In this document: piece by piece, positions 23,856 to 31,962 of the stretch
Numbering within the stretch: position 1 is the stretch's first letter
Layout: the number at the start of each line of letters is the position of its first letter
IMG/VR virus record: IMGVR_UViG_3300017763_000032
Span: 1-46,451 of that record
Origin: a virus
Reading direction: 5' to 3' (one strand)
Length of the DNA: 46,451 nt
Made by a program: the position numbers and the translations under genes
Notes under the pieces: model-generated
What the model was told of the DNA's origin: nothing
Databases searched by the model: none
Seen by the model: only the letters and a program-made list of their open reading frames with translations

Positions 23856-24625
23856 GTAAGAGGTTGTGAGTAGTCAACGTAGTCTCTGAGGTCTTTAAGA
23901 CATCTTTCTTGTTCTTGCTTACCTTCTGCTTTCATAGCCGCTCCGTTTAGAGCAGTACCACCACCTGGACCTGCAACTGTTGAGAATTTTTCACGTGCTT
24001 CACCTATAATTGTTTTAAGTGTTGCAAGTGTAAAGTCATACATCCATGGTGTGATACCTGGATCTTGTAGTAATGTTGTTTCTGGACGAGTAACATCAGC
24101 CCAAATAAGAATCTGTTCACCTGAGCCTTTAAAGTCTCTAACAAATCGAATTGTTTTAGTGACAGGATCAAATGTGTAGATAACATAACCACCAAACATT
24201 CTAGCGGCTAGTTCTACATACCCTGCATAGAAGTCATACGTTGCTAGTCCACCTGCATAGTTATAGTTTAACAAGTAAGTGTTTAGAATAGCAGATGAGA
24301 ATGGATCAAATGACGATGCACCTGGGCCTGTTTCAAGTCCGATTGTGCGTCTGAAACATTGTCTGACGTTAATGAATTCAGTTGGCAGTGTATAAGTGTC
24401 TTGGTTTTTGTCTACTGTCAGCAGTGTATAAGATTCTTGCACAGAGTTTTCTGCACGTTGTCTGTAAGTTAATACTGAGTAGTTGTATGCTTGTTCATAA
24501 TGCTCTGGATCTAATTCTAAGTCAATGATCCCTTCACCTAATCGGAAACGCAGGTTCTCAAACATGGCCTCTTTTAGTTGTTCAAGGTTTCGATTGTTTG
24601 GTACTGCTAATTCGTTTGCGGGCAT
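23840..24625 (-). CDS. gp13: Neck protein gp13-like
   Basis: The 261-residue protein has NLRFRLGEGIIDLELDPEHY, then EQAYNYSVLTYRQRAEN, SYTLLTVDKNQDTYTLPTEF, INVRQCFRR, FDPVTKTIRFVRDF and TLKTIIGEAREKFS with AGPGGGTALNG. This combination matches the neck-protein family annotated as gp13 in marine T4-like phages. gp13 and gp14 close the packaged head and form the tail docking site. T4 gp13 has 309 residues. Gene 14 lies about 1.3 kb away on the opposite strand, so the usual 13-14 adjacency is broken. It has its own late promoter and AGGAA Shine-Dalgarno. Confidence 0.78.
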   Translation of the reverse strand: MPANELAVPNNRNLEQLKEAMFENLRFRLGEGIIDLELDPEHYEQAYNYSVLTYRQRAENSVQESYTLLTVDKNQDTYTLPTEFINVRQCFRRTIGLETGPGASSFDPFSSAILNTYLLNYNYAGGLATYDFYAGYVELAARMFGGYVIYTFDPVTKTIRFVRDFKGSGEQILIWADVTRPETTLLQDPGITPWMYDFTLATLKTIIGEAREKFSTVAGPGGGTALNGAAMKAEGKQEQERCLKDLRDYVDYSQPLTWIQG

Positions 24626-24646
24626 AAGATAAATTCCTGTTATGAG

Positions 24647-24652
24647 TATTTA
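24647..24652 (-). promoter_or_regulatory. T4-type late promoter (gp13)
   Basis: GATAAATA on the minus strand between the preceding stop and gp13; leader about 16 nt with AGGAA. Confidence 0.75.
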
Positions 24653-24657
24653 TCTTC

Positions 24658-25800
24658 TTAGAAAGCCTTTAAGATAATAAGAGAATCATTAAATCTACCA
24701 GTTGGTTTGATGCCTACTGCTTTAATCTTATCAAAGTAAGTTCTAGCGGCTGGCTTACTTCCCATAACTTCTTTAAGTTGCTCTTTAGGTTTACGTAAAG
24801 TCTTAATTGCACTCTTTGCCTTGTCAAATCCATGCAAAGTGTTACCCTTTACAAACATTTCTCCACTCATACTATCTGCAACGTAGTGATGCAGTTTTCT
24901 TTTCGTAGTATCATAGACCCATGCTTCTTTACATAAGTGAAGTTCTGTTGGTCTGATGCTTTCTAGTGTAAGTTTTGTTGTTTCACACTCAAAACGTTTC
25001 TGATACTTTAACTTCTGTGTTGCTTTCTCAGGAGTGATAGGCTTAGTCTTACGTTTAGCCCTAGACTTAATCTTAAGTGTAGCATAAGAGTTCAACACAC
25101 CATTTACTGTGTCATAAAGACCAACAGTTGCTTTAAGTTTCTTTTTACTAAAGTGACTATATGCTTCAACTAACTGTTCATCTTTACCTTCAATTACTTC
25201 TTTAAATTCTTTTTGTTCTCTATCATAGGTTGAGGTCAATAGAGGAATATGATTTGCTAATGGATTGTACTTGTGTAAAATTTGTAAGACTTTGCTTTTA
25301 AACTTATCGTCAATCTTTATCTCATCTTCAAAGAACTCATCCATAAGACCATCGATTTCTCCTCCAGCCTCTAGTAATTTATCTTTCATTATATCTTGGA
25401 TAGAAGGGCGATTAGGTTTGTCTTTTGCTTTTTCTTCTTTGACTTTAGCAATCTTCTCGCCTTTTTCGATCCATTCTTCTTTGAGTTTTGCAATATGGCT
25501 AATATGATTTTGTGGCATGTAACCCACTTTATCTAAAAACCAAATTGAATTTGCAGTCCCATTAAAGTTCCAATCTGGATTTCTGAGAATGATTTCTACT
25601 TCTTCAGTAGGCCAGCCTGCATCTTTTTTGATCCATGATTTACAACGAACCAATCTTTTCTTATCGCTAATTTCGGTTCGGATAAAGTATTGGGCATCTT
25701 GGAATGCCTTTTCTCGTGCATCTTCGTCAGTGATACCTTTATACTTTTCCCATTTAGGTTCAGGCGTGAGATAAACTGTTTTTACTTTCCGTCTAGCCAT
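24658..25800 (-). CDS. Conserved hypothetical protein, basic and helical
   Basis: The 380-residue protein is Lys/Glu-rich, with an N-terminal DAREKAFQDAQYFIRTEISD and WIKKDAGW, then long helical stretches (LKEEWIEKGEKIAKVKEEKA; IQDIMKDKLLEAGGEIDGLM). The C-terminal half (YQKRFECETTKLTLESIRPT, then LHLCKEAWVYDTTKRKLHHY) looks like a separate beta-containing domain. I do not recognise a family with certainty. A GGAG Shine-Dalgarno precedes the ATG and a sigma70-type promoter lies upstream, while no TAAATA element is suitably placed, suggesting early expression in contrast to neighbouring gp13 and gp14. Confidence 0.7.
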   Translation of the reverse strand: MARRKVKTVYLTPEPKWEKYKGITDEDAREKAFQDAQYFIRTEISDKKRLVRCKSWIKKDAGWPTEEVEIILRNPDWNFNGTANSIWFLDKVGYMPQNHISHIAKLKEEWIEKGEKIAKVKEEKAKDKPNRPSIQDIMKDKLLEAGGEIDGLMDEFFEDEIKIDDKFKSKVLQILHKYNPLANHIPLLTSTYDREQKEFKEVIEGKDEQLVEAYSHFSKKKLKATVGLYDTVNGVLNSYATLKIKSRAKRKTKPITPEKATQKLKYQKRFECETTKLTLESIRPTELHLCKEAWVYDTTKRKLHHYVADSMSGEMFVKGNTLHGFDKAKSAIKTLRKPKEQLKEVMGSKPAARTYFDKIKAVGIKPTGRFNDSLIILKAF

Positions 25801-25841
25801 TTTGTCTCCAATTTTATCTGTGTCATTTTTAGCAAGATAGA

Positions 25842-25870
25842 AGTATATAGCATTTAAATCTAAAAAGCAA
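25842..25870 (-). promoter_or_regulatory. Sigma70-type promoter for the 380-residue gene
   Basis: TTGCTT (25870-25865), 17-bp spacer, TATACT (25847-25842) on the minus strand, giving a leader of about 35 nt with GGAG. Confidence 0.55.
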
Positions 25871-25919
25871 TATTTTATTTACCCAATTGCCCAGAATTTG
25901 TACAATGAACCGATTCCGA

Positions 25920-25925
25920 TAAATA
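25920..25925 (+). promoter_or_regulatory. Late promoter placing transcription start at the gp14 ATG
   Basis: GATAAATA, then 5 nt (TAGTT), then ATG at 25931. No Shine-Dalgarno. Confidence 0.75.
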
Positions 25926-25930
25926 TAGTT

Positions 25931-27685
25931 ATGCCAAGATTATCATTATACCGTCCCGAAAAACAAAGTGACTACAAGTTTATGGACAAGATCATTTCCG
26001 AACAACTGACAGTTGGCGGTACCGATTTGTACATTCATAAATATTTGGGTCCAGACGATCAAGGTCCATCAGCAGACTTTACTCAGCCTCAATATGATAA
26101 ACTAGAACCGACAAACATACAAGACTTACTGTTCTTAGAGAACAGAGATCGTAAATATGCCAAAGATATATATCGATTACGTGGGCATTACAATGTACAA
26201 AACTTAGACTTTGATCTCAGTCAGTTTGGCTTATTCTTAAGTAATGACACTATTTTTATCACAGTTCATTATAATGACATGATTGATATCTTAGGTCGAA
26301 AGATGATGGTAGGAGATGTTATCGAACTACCTCACTTACTAGATTATAATCCTCTTAAAGAAACTTTCCCAGTTGCATTAAAAAGATTCTATCAGATTAC
26401 AGATGCTAACTATGCAAGTGAAGGATTCTCACAGACTTGGTATCCACATATGTGGCGTATCAAATGTGAAATGCTAGTAGACAGCCAAGAGTTCTCAGAT
26501 ATTTTAGAACAGCCAACTGATATAGACAATTATCTTGGTGATTGGGACAAAGATAAAACATACCCTGAAGGATATGTTGTCTCATTCGGTGACAAAAATT
26601 ACAAAACACTACAAGAAGTACCAGCAGGCACTAAACCAAATGCAACTACACCTGATCTATATTGGGAACTAGATGTAACAGATACATTAAAAGACGTACT
26701 TGGTCGATATAATGAAAATGTTCGTATCAATGATGCTAACTTAAAAGAAGCAGAACGAATTGTACCAAAAGCAGGTTATGATACATCTAAATTATATGTA
26801 GTACCTGGTTATGGGGTATGGGAAGAGAACGGTGTTAAATCTGGCAAGTACAATCAACCAGCACCGCCAACAGATGTTCGTTCATGGATGCCTGGTAATA
26901 ATCCACTTAGTGGTACTGGTTCAGTCGTTACTATGCGTAGTGACAAATACAAATATGCATCATCTGGTATTAGAATACCAAAAGAAGTGATGGATGTTAT
27001 GCAATCTAAAATTAAAGAAAAAGACATCGACCTTGAATCAATGATTGATAAGTTTGTACAAGCAAACTTGTCTATACTGACAGAAGATCCAGAGATGTCT
27101 CCGACAGGTTCAGGTTCAGGTCAGATGGAAGGCACAAAAGTCTTAACTGTAGATATCTCAGGACCTGTAGTAGGTCCATATGGTACTGCTGATAATACTT
27201 ACGCAACAGCAGACCAAGATCCAGATGCATCAGGGTTCACAGGTACTGAGCCATATGGTCCGAATACAATGGACTATCGTGCTGACTGTGATCCTCGCTT
27301 CCAATACATAGCAAGATCAACACCACGTGACTTTGGTTACACATCAGGTTACTTAACTGGTGATGGCACAGCACCAAATGGTCTACCTGCAGGAGCAGGT
27401 ATTGCATTCCCAGCATCACCAAATGTAGGTGATTACTTCTTAAGAATAGATTATTCTCCAAATGTTTTATATCGTTGGTCTGGTACTCTTTGGTTAAGAG
27501 TCGATGAAAATGTCAGAACAACTACAGGCTTTACAGCAACTGATGAATCGTTACAATCTGGATTTATTAATAACGAGGCTAATATTTATGTAAATAACGA
27601 TGGGGCAAACGTTTCGTCTGCTCAACCGTTAAGTTCTTTGTTAGACTTAACACCTGATGATAATCCACCGAGTGACGGGACTTAG
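25931..27685 (+). CDS. gp14: Neck protein gp14-like, enlarged
   Basis: The ATG at 25931 was chosen over an upstream in-frame TTG because the late promoter ends 5 nt before it; the protein has 584 residues. The N-terminal about 200 residues match the gp14 family: MPRLSLYRPEKQSDYKFMDK, QFGLFLSNDTIFITVHYNDM, MMVGDVIELPHLLDYNP, then FYQITDANYASEG and TWYPHMWRIKCEM. T4 gp14 has 256 residues, so this one is over twice as long. Residues about 200-235 (DWDKDKTYPEGYVVSFGDKN, YKTLQEVPAGTKP, YWEL) resemble a carbohydrate-binding CBM5/12-type module. The C-terminus is Gly/Asp/Thr-rich. It joins heads to tails and may display extra surface domains. Confidence 0.8.
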   Translation: MPRLSLYRPEKQSDYKFMDKIISEQLTVGGTDLYIHKYLGPDDQGPSADFTQPQYDKLEPTNIQDLLFLENRDRKYAKDIYRLRGHYNVQNLDFDLSQFGLFLSNDTIFITVHYNDMIDILGRKMMVGDVIELPHLLDYNPLKETFPVALKRFYQITDANYASEGFSQTWYPHMWRIKCEMLVDSQEFSDILEQPTDIDNYLGDWDKDKTYPEGYVVSFGDKNYKTLQEVPAGTKPNATTPDLYWELDVTDTLKDVLGRYNENVRINDANLKEAERIVPKAGYDTSKLYVVPGYGVWEENGVKSGKYNQPAPPTDVRSWMPGNNPLSGTGSVVTMRSDKYKYASSGIRIPKEVMDVMQSKIKEKDIDLESMIDKFVQANLSILTEDPEMSPTGSGSGQMEGTKVLTVDISGPVVGPYGTADNTYATADQDPDASGFTGTEPYGPNTMDYRADCDPRFQYIARSTPRDFGYTSGYLTGDGTAPNGLPAGAGIAFPASPNVGDYFLRIDYSPNVLYRWSGTLWLRVDENVRTTTGFTATDESLQSGFINNEANIYVNNDGANVSSAQPLSSLLDLTPDDNPPSDGT

Positions 27686-27690
27686 AACTT

Positions 27691-29298
27691 ATGGCACAAT
27701 ATTTTTACGATAATCAAATAAGAAGATTTCTTCTACAGTTTTCTAAAATCTTTAGTAATTGGTATGTCACTAAAGGAAAAGATCCTAATGGAAATGATAT
27801 ACTAGTTAGAGTGCCAGTACAATATGGCGATGCAAGTAGACAAGCGGCAAATATTATTGCAAACAACTCTGCAAGTAATCTACCATCAGCACCTATGTGT
27901 ACATACTTTATCAATGGACTAGAATATGATCAGAGACGCACACAGGAGCCCTTCTTCGTTGAAAAACAAAACATTCGACAAAGAGCATACGATGATGGTA
28001 CCGCTTCATATGAGACAACACAGGGGCAGGCCTTTACAGTTGAAAAACTAATGCCTGTACCATATACATTAAGAATACAAGTTGATTTTTGGACTACTAA
28101 CTACAATCAAAAATTAGAATTGATCGAACAGTTAGGAACATTGTTTAATCCAAGTTTAGAAATTCAAAGCACTGATAATTTTGTTGATTGGACATCATTA
28201 ACAGTTGTATATCAGGACGGGTTAACATTCTCATCTCGTTCTATTCCTATGGGAACAGGTAATCCAATTGATGTGATGACTTGGAAGTTTTATTTACCTA
28301 TATGGTTAACAACATCTTCTAAACTCAAAAAATATGGTGCTGTTCACAAAATCATTGCTTCTATATTTGATGGTAAAGGACTTGAAGCAATGCAAGATGA
28401 CAATTTGTTATTAGGCAACAGACAAAAACTTTCACCATATGGTTATAAGTTGTTGTATATAGGCAACACAATACAATTATTGCCGCAAGATTCAACTACA
28501 GCAGATACACCAAACACAGATTTAGATGTCCCAGTAAATCCAGATACTGATCTATTTTGGACATCATTGTTAAACATGTACGGAGCATATCAACCTGGAA
28601 TAACTCAGTTATGGTTAGAAAATCCATATATGGAAAATGAAATTGTAGGAACAATTGTTGTCAATCCATTAGATGATCGTTATTTGATTTTTGATGTTGA
28701 CCCAGACACATTACCAGCAAATACATTAGAGCCTGTGACAGGAGTAATTAATCCACAAATCACTGGACCAAATGCAGGACTACCTGGAGCAACACCTGGA
28801 ACTAGATATATCTTAGTAGATGATATAGGTTCAGATTCTGCATCATGGGGAGTAGTCATAGCAAGTGTAACTGGTCAGTCTACAACACCAGAAACAATTA
28901 ATGCTACTGATATGGCACCAGGTGTAGAGTACATGATTGCAACTGCTGGTACAACTAACTATGCTCAGTATAGTGCGGCTGACAACGTTCCAGGAACTGT
29001 TTTCACAATGAACAATGTACAGCCATCAGGATCAGGTACAGTGTATATAGTTGAGGTCATCGATAGAAATATTAATGACATTATTGAATACAATGGCACT
29101 CTTGGCAAATGGTTTATTGCATTTGATGCAGATAAGAACGAAGACGAAGTTGAGTATCTTACTAATTTATCAACCCAAATTCAATATAGATGGTCTGCAA
29201 CTCCAGAAGATTCTGACGTAACCCCTGCACAAAAAGGTCAGTGGATGAAATCTTATGAAGGCTATTATGGAGAAGGTGATTACAGCATAGTTATTTAA
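27691..29298 (+). CDS. gp15: Tail completion/sheath stabiliser gp15-like, enlarged
   Basis: The 535-residue protein begins MAQYFYDNQIRRFLLQFSKI, then FSNWYVTK and ILVRVPVQYGDASRQ, parallel to T4 gp15 (GYFYNSSFRRYATLMGDLFS, then FIRVPITYASKEH). PYTLRIQVDFWTTNYNQKLE and MTWKFYLPIWLTTSSKLKKY complete the family core. gp15 caps the tail tube and sheath and binds the neck. T4 gp15 has 272 residues; here about 260 extra residues follow, including VEYMIATAGTTNYAQYSAAD with SGTVYIVEVIDR, a module also present in the 453-residue virion protein. It starts 5 bp after gp14 and is presumably co-transcribed with it. Confidence 0.82.
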   Translation: MAQYFYDNQIRRFLLQFSKIFSNWYVTKGKDPNGNDILVRVPVQYGDASRQAANIIANNSASNLPSAPMCTYFINGLEYDQRRTQEPFFVEKQNIRQRAYDDGTASYETTQGQAFTVEKLMPVPYTLRIQVDFWTTNYNQKLELIEQLGTLFNPSLEIQSTDNFVDWTSLTVVYQDGLTFSSRSIPMGTGNPIDVMTWKFYLPIWLTTSSKLKKYGAVHKIIASIFDGKGLEAMQDDNLLLGNRQKLSPYGYKLLYIGNTIQLLPQDSTTADTPNTDLDVPVNPDTDLFWTSLLNMYGAYQPGITQLWLENPYMENEIVGTIVVNPLDDRYLIFDVDPDTLPANTLEPVTGVINPQITGPNAGLPGATPGTRYILVDDIGSDSASWGVVIASVTGQSTTPETINATDMAPGVEYMIATAGTTNYAQYSAADNVPGTVFTMNNVQPSGSGTVYIVEVIDRNINDIIEYNGTLGKWFIAFDADKNEDEVEYLTNLSTQIQYRWSATPEDSDVTPAQKGQWMKSYEGYYGEGDYSIVI

Positions 29299-29311
29299 AC
29301 AGGCTCTGTTT
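29297..29311 (+). terminator. Weak hairpin at the end of gp15
   Basis: AAACAG/CTGTTT with a 3-nt loop overlaps the gp15 stop codon; no T tract follows, so it may only attenuate or protect the 3' end. Confidence 0.3.
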
Positions 29312-29317
29312 GCCTAA

Positions 29318-29323
29318 TAAATA
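29318..29323 (+). promoter_or_regulatory. Late promoter placing transcription start at the Nudix gene ATG
   Basis: AATAAATA, then 5 nt (ACTGC), then ATG at 29329; no Shine-Dalgarno. Confidence 0.75.
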
Positions 29324-29328
29324 ACTGC

Positions 29329-29742
29329 ATGATCATTATTAATCAATCTGCTGGAATATTTTTCTACAGCAAATCTACGCAACGATATCTTTACTTGTTA
29401 AGAAACGAGAATAAAAATCCTACGTGGTCTATTCCAGGGGGCAAGATTGAGAAAAATGAAACATTGCTTTCTGGATTAAAAAGAGAATGCCAAGAAGAAA
29501 TTGCATATTGGGACGATGAGTTTAAATTAGTACCGATACAAAAGTTTGTTAATAATACATTTGCATATCATACGTTCTTCTGTGAAATAGAAGAAGAATT
29601 TCCACCATTTCTTAATGACGAACATTGTGGGTATGCTTGGGTAGGAAATAATAGATACCCGAAACCATTACACCCAGGTTTGTTCTCAACAATCAACATT
29701 GACACTGTTGTAGAGAAACTAAAGGCTCTACAGTCTCTGTAA
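29329..29742 (+). CDS. Nudix hydrolase
   Basis: The 137-residue protein contains the Nudix box GGKIEKNETLLSGLKRECQE followed by E (G-x5-E-x7-R-E-x2-E-E) at about residues 38-58; the final Gly of the consensus is replaced. Nudix enzymes hydrolyse nucleoside diphosphates linked to another moiety, such as modified nucleotides, NAD or mRNA caps. The N-terminal SAGIFFYSKSTQRYLYLLRN is the usual first strand pair. C-terminal WVGNNRYPKPLHPGL may set specificity. It sits after gp15 under its own late promoter, which is late for a nucleotide-pool enzyme; RNA decapping or damage control are alternatives. Confidence 0.9.
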   Translation: MIIINQSAGIFFYSKSTQRYLYLLRNENKNPTWSIPGGKIEKNETLLSGLKRECQEEIAYWDDEFKLVPIQKFVNNTFAYHTFFCEIEEEFPPFLNDEHCGYAWVGNNRYPKPLHPGLFSTINIDTVVEKLKALQSL

Positions 29743-29744
29743 AC

Positions 29745-29856
29745 ATGCTCTTAGAGCTTCGGAAAGACGTTTTGAGAGACTTAATCACTATCAATGGGTA
29801 AGAATATAGATATTGATCTAATCGATGCTGAGATCGATTCTATGCAATCTGGATAA
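29745..29856 (+). other. Two overlapping mini-ORFs between the Nudix gene and the small gene
   Basis: Frames of 18 codons (MLLELRKDVLRDLITING, 29745-29801) and 20 codons (MGKNIDIDLIDAEIDSMQSG, 29794-29856) overlap at ATGGGTAA. Joined by a one-base shift they would give one helical peptide. The second stop overlaps the next late promoter. They may be a decayed gene or tiny peptides. Confidence 0.3.
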
Positions 29857-29859
29857 ATA
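29854..29859 (+). promoter_or_regulatory. Late promoter placing transcription start at the 68-residue gene ATG
   Basis: GATAAATA, then 5 nt (ATACT), then ATG at 29865; no usable Shine-Dalgarno. Confidence 0.75.
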
Positions 29860-29864
29860 ATACT

Positions 29865-30071
29865 ATGAGTAACAGAAAAGGCAAGCCAAGCGTAGGAGAT
29901 TACATAGAACATTTTTGTTCTTTGAACGGTAGATTTGAGGGTATTATTACAGAAATATTATCTACTCAATTTATATATGAAACGCCAGAAGGTCATTCAA
30001 GGTTCTGTTTATATAAAGAGAATTGGAATTACGCCAATTTATCAAATTACACCCAAAAAGAAAGGGACTAA
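29865..30071 (+). CDS. Small SH3-like hypothetical protein
   Basis: The 68-residue protein has VGDYIEHFCSLNGRFEGIIT, then EILSTQFIYETPEGHSRFCL. 'GDyI......GrfeGiIteI...f.Y.....' suggests a small beta-barrel of SH3 or Tudor type, but I cannot name the family. It is the last gene of the plus-strand island, and its stop codon forms the loop of a strong hairpin. Function unknown. Confidence 0.65.
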   Translation: MSNRKGKPSVGDYIEHFCSLNGRFEGIITEILSTQFIYETPEGHSRFCLYKENWNYANLSNYTQKERD

Positions 30072-30080
30072 GTCCCTTTC
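30060..30080. terminator. Bidirectional terminator between converging genes
   Basis: A perfect 9-bp stem GAAAGGGAC/GTCCCTTTC with loop TAA, the stop codon of the 68-residue gene. Leftward transcripts meet a CTTTTT tract after it; rightward ones TTCTTC. It separates the plus island from the minus block. Confidence 0.88.
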
Positions 30081-30103
30081 TTCACATCACTCGATGTTAT
30101 TTG

Positions 30104-30439
30104 TTAATGCATGAACATCATTTCGATTCCTGAGTAGCCTAAACCACCAAGAACAAAACCTGCACCAATAAGCATCCATCTCCATTTTTCTAGCCCAGCA
30201 ATTTTACTTGCCATCAGATCATGTGATTCCTGATTAGATTTATTAAAGTCTAAAAGCATTTTATGCGTTGATGCATTGCCTTCTTTAATTAAATCAGTAT
30301 TAGTTTTAATATCTGCTTTGACATCTTCAAGGGCGGTATCAAATTTAGTGTCGAGGTTTTTAAACTCAACTTTTAATACCGCAATATCAGTATCGTACTG
30401 TGCTAACTGTTTTTGTGCTTGTGCTTGTGACTGCGCCAT
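30104..30439 (-). CDS. Coiled-coil protein with C-terminal membrane segment (holin/XhlA-like)
   Basis: The 111-residue protein has a Gln/Ala-rich start, then a long coiled coil (about residues 15-85: VLKVEFKNLDTKFDTALEDV, KADIKTNTDLIKEG), and one hydrophobic helix at about 89-108 (WMLIGAGFVLGGLGYSGIEM). This layout resembles haemolysin XhlA-type holin partners and small phage membrane proteins. If so, it would help release the M15 peptidase encoded at 6810-7271. It is 18 bp after the 453-residue virion gene and ends at a strong terminator. It could instead be a membrane-anchored spanin-like or superinfection protein. Confidence 0.6.
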   Translation of the reverse strand: MAQSQAQAQKQLAQYDTDIAVLKVEFKNLDTKFDTALEDVKADIKTNTDLIKEGNASTHKMLLDFNKSNQESHDLMASKIAGLEKWRWMLIGAGFVLGGLGYSGIEMMFMH

Positions 30440-30457
30440 AATCTAGTTGCCTCAATA

Positions 30458-31819
30458 TTATGCTGATGGCAATTCAATTACTGGTTTCGCTGAACCTGCT
30501 AACGGACTACCTGCAATTGTTTCAAACGTTGCCTGCATTCCACTTTGATTGGCTTCAGTAAAGTCTGATCCACTAGCATCAGTGAATGCTAAACCATTAA
30601 CATCAGATACAGATTTGATGTAAGAAGTAGCCGCATTGTCGTATGTGCCTTCCATGCTCATTTCACCTGCAAGTAAATCTGCTTGTGCTTTCTTAACTAA
30701 TGTACAGATACCTGATCTTGTGCCTGCCGCGTTGCTTACTAAGTACTTTCTTTTGCCTTTTTGACGTTTGATGTAAACTGCTTCATCATTAGAACCAAGT
30801 ACTGAGATTTCATTCTTTGTGAATGTTGCTACTGCACTTAAGTCTAATTTTTCAATGTTTGCAGTTGATACAACAGTTGTTGTTGTCAATGCCAATGCTG
30901 TTCCACCTAATGTTGCTGAAACACTGAAAGTTGTTCCACTATCAATTGTTTTAACAAAATAAGTAGTACCTGCTGTTAGTCCACCGATGTCTGCACCAAA
31001 CCAAATTGGAGCATTTAAATCAAATGCACCTGTTGCAGTTACTGTGATTAAGTCAGTTGTTGCATCTGAACTTGCTGTTGGTGTTGATACTACTGCTAAT
31101 GCAGAGACTGTACCTAATGGTACGTTAGCACCGTTTGATGCATATGATACTGTACCAGTACCTGCTCCAGCGGCTGCCGCTACGAATACTTCACCTAAGT
31201 TAGCACCTGTTGCACCCATTGTCTTCCATTGTGCTTCAGTTGTACCAACTGTGTTGTTGATTACATAAGTAACGCCAGTAACTAATGCACCTACTGTGAA
31301 AGGTGTGTTGTCACCTACAAATGAAAGTTGCTCACCTGCTGATACGTTAGTAGTAAAGTCTGCATCTTTGTCACCGTATACATCAGTAGTTGCTGTACTG
31401 AACCAGAACTTACCAGGCTGTGATACTGCAACTGCACCAAATGCAGTTAACTGTTTACCTGTTTGTGCAGTATCTCCACCGACTACGCCCATGTCTTGTG
31501 GTGTGTCAGATGGATATCCTTCACCGACTTGGTTAACACTTAAGTTAACACTTCCGCCAGTTGTAGTTGTTAGTGTTGGTGAGACTTGAGGTTGTACTGA
31601 AGGGGAAGAATTTAATGCAGTAAAAGTAGTTGCATTAATTACTTCGTTCACAAAGTATGTAGTTCCGCCAGTTAATCCACCTACTGTTGAAGTAGGGACA
31701 AATCTGTCACCGATTGTTAATCCAGTAGTAGAATCTACTGTGATTACGTTTGTGGTTGCAGTCGTATCGGATAATACCGGTAACGCTGAAACCTTTGCTA
31801 TTTTTAATTTATTCGCCAT
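30458..31819 (-). CDS. Virion structural protein with repeated beta modules
   Basis: The 453-residue protein contains two E1_FCCH-like modules: VITVDSTTGLTIGDRFVP then GTTYFVNEVINATTF (about residues 25-75), and FDLNAPIWFGADIGG then GTTYFVKTIDSGTTF (about 255-300). Between them lies GVTYVINNTVGTTEAQWKTM to GTGTVSYA (about 180-230), a module also found in gp15. The C-terminal about 130 residues (SVLGSNDEAVYIKRQKGKRK, YLVSNAAGTRSGICTLVKKA) form a separate conserved domain. It has an AGGAG Shine-Dalgarno and an unusually long leader after its late promoter, hinting at strong or controlled expression. It is likely a decoration or tail surface protein. Confidence 0.75.
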   Translation of the reverse strand: MANKLKIAKVSALPVLSDTTATTNVITVDSTTGLTIGDRFVPTSTVGGLTGGTTYFVNEVINATTFTALNSSPSVQPQVSPTLTTTTGGSVNLSVNQVGEGYPSDTPQDMGVVGGDTAQTGKQLTAFGAVAVSQPGKFWFSTATTDVYGDKDADFTTNVSAGEQLSFVGDNTPFTVGALVTGVTYVINNTVGTTEAQWKTMGATGANLGEVFVAAAAGAGTGTVSYASNGANVPLGTVSALAVVSTPTASSDATTDLITVTATGAFDLNAPIWFGADIGGLTAGTTYFVKTIDSGTTFSVSATLGGTALALTTTTVVSTANIEKLDLSAVATFTKNEISVLGSNDEAVYIKRQKGKRKYLVSNAAGTRSGICTLVKKAQADLLAGEMSMEGTYDNAATSYIKSVSDVNGLAFTDASGSDFTEANQSGMQATFETIAGSPLAGSAKPVIELPSA

Positions 31820-31923
31820 TTTATTTCTCCTAATAATTATAGTTGACGTTCTAGGTCACACGTTCGGTGGGAATAACACCGCATGAGATTGTTTATTGAA
31901 GTTTTCGATAAACGAGAACAATC
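31820..31923 (-). promoter_or_regulatory. Long structured 5' leader of the 453-residue virion gene
   Basis: About 104 nt separate the predicted late start from the ATG. On the minus strand the leader contains GATTGTT...AACAATC enclosing a competing GTTTAT...ATAAAC, then CGGTG...CACCG, ending in TAGGAGA before the ATG. It encodes no long peptide. Confidence 0.5.
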
Positions 31924-31928
31924 AAATG

Positions 31929-31934
31929 TATTTA
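31929..31934 (-). promoter_or_regulatory. T4-type late promoter (453-residue virion gene)
   Basis: GATAAATA on the minus strand, with the longest predicted leader in the window. Confidence 0.75.
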
Positions 31935-31962
31935 TCTAATTAGTAAGAATTATGGGTTAAAT

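Noticed and set aside
25876-25881. Minus-strand TAAATA in the divergent region as a late promoter for the 380-residue gene
   Set aside because: The flanks (GGTAAATA) do not match the consensus, and a sigma70-type promoter lies closer to the gene.
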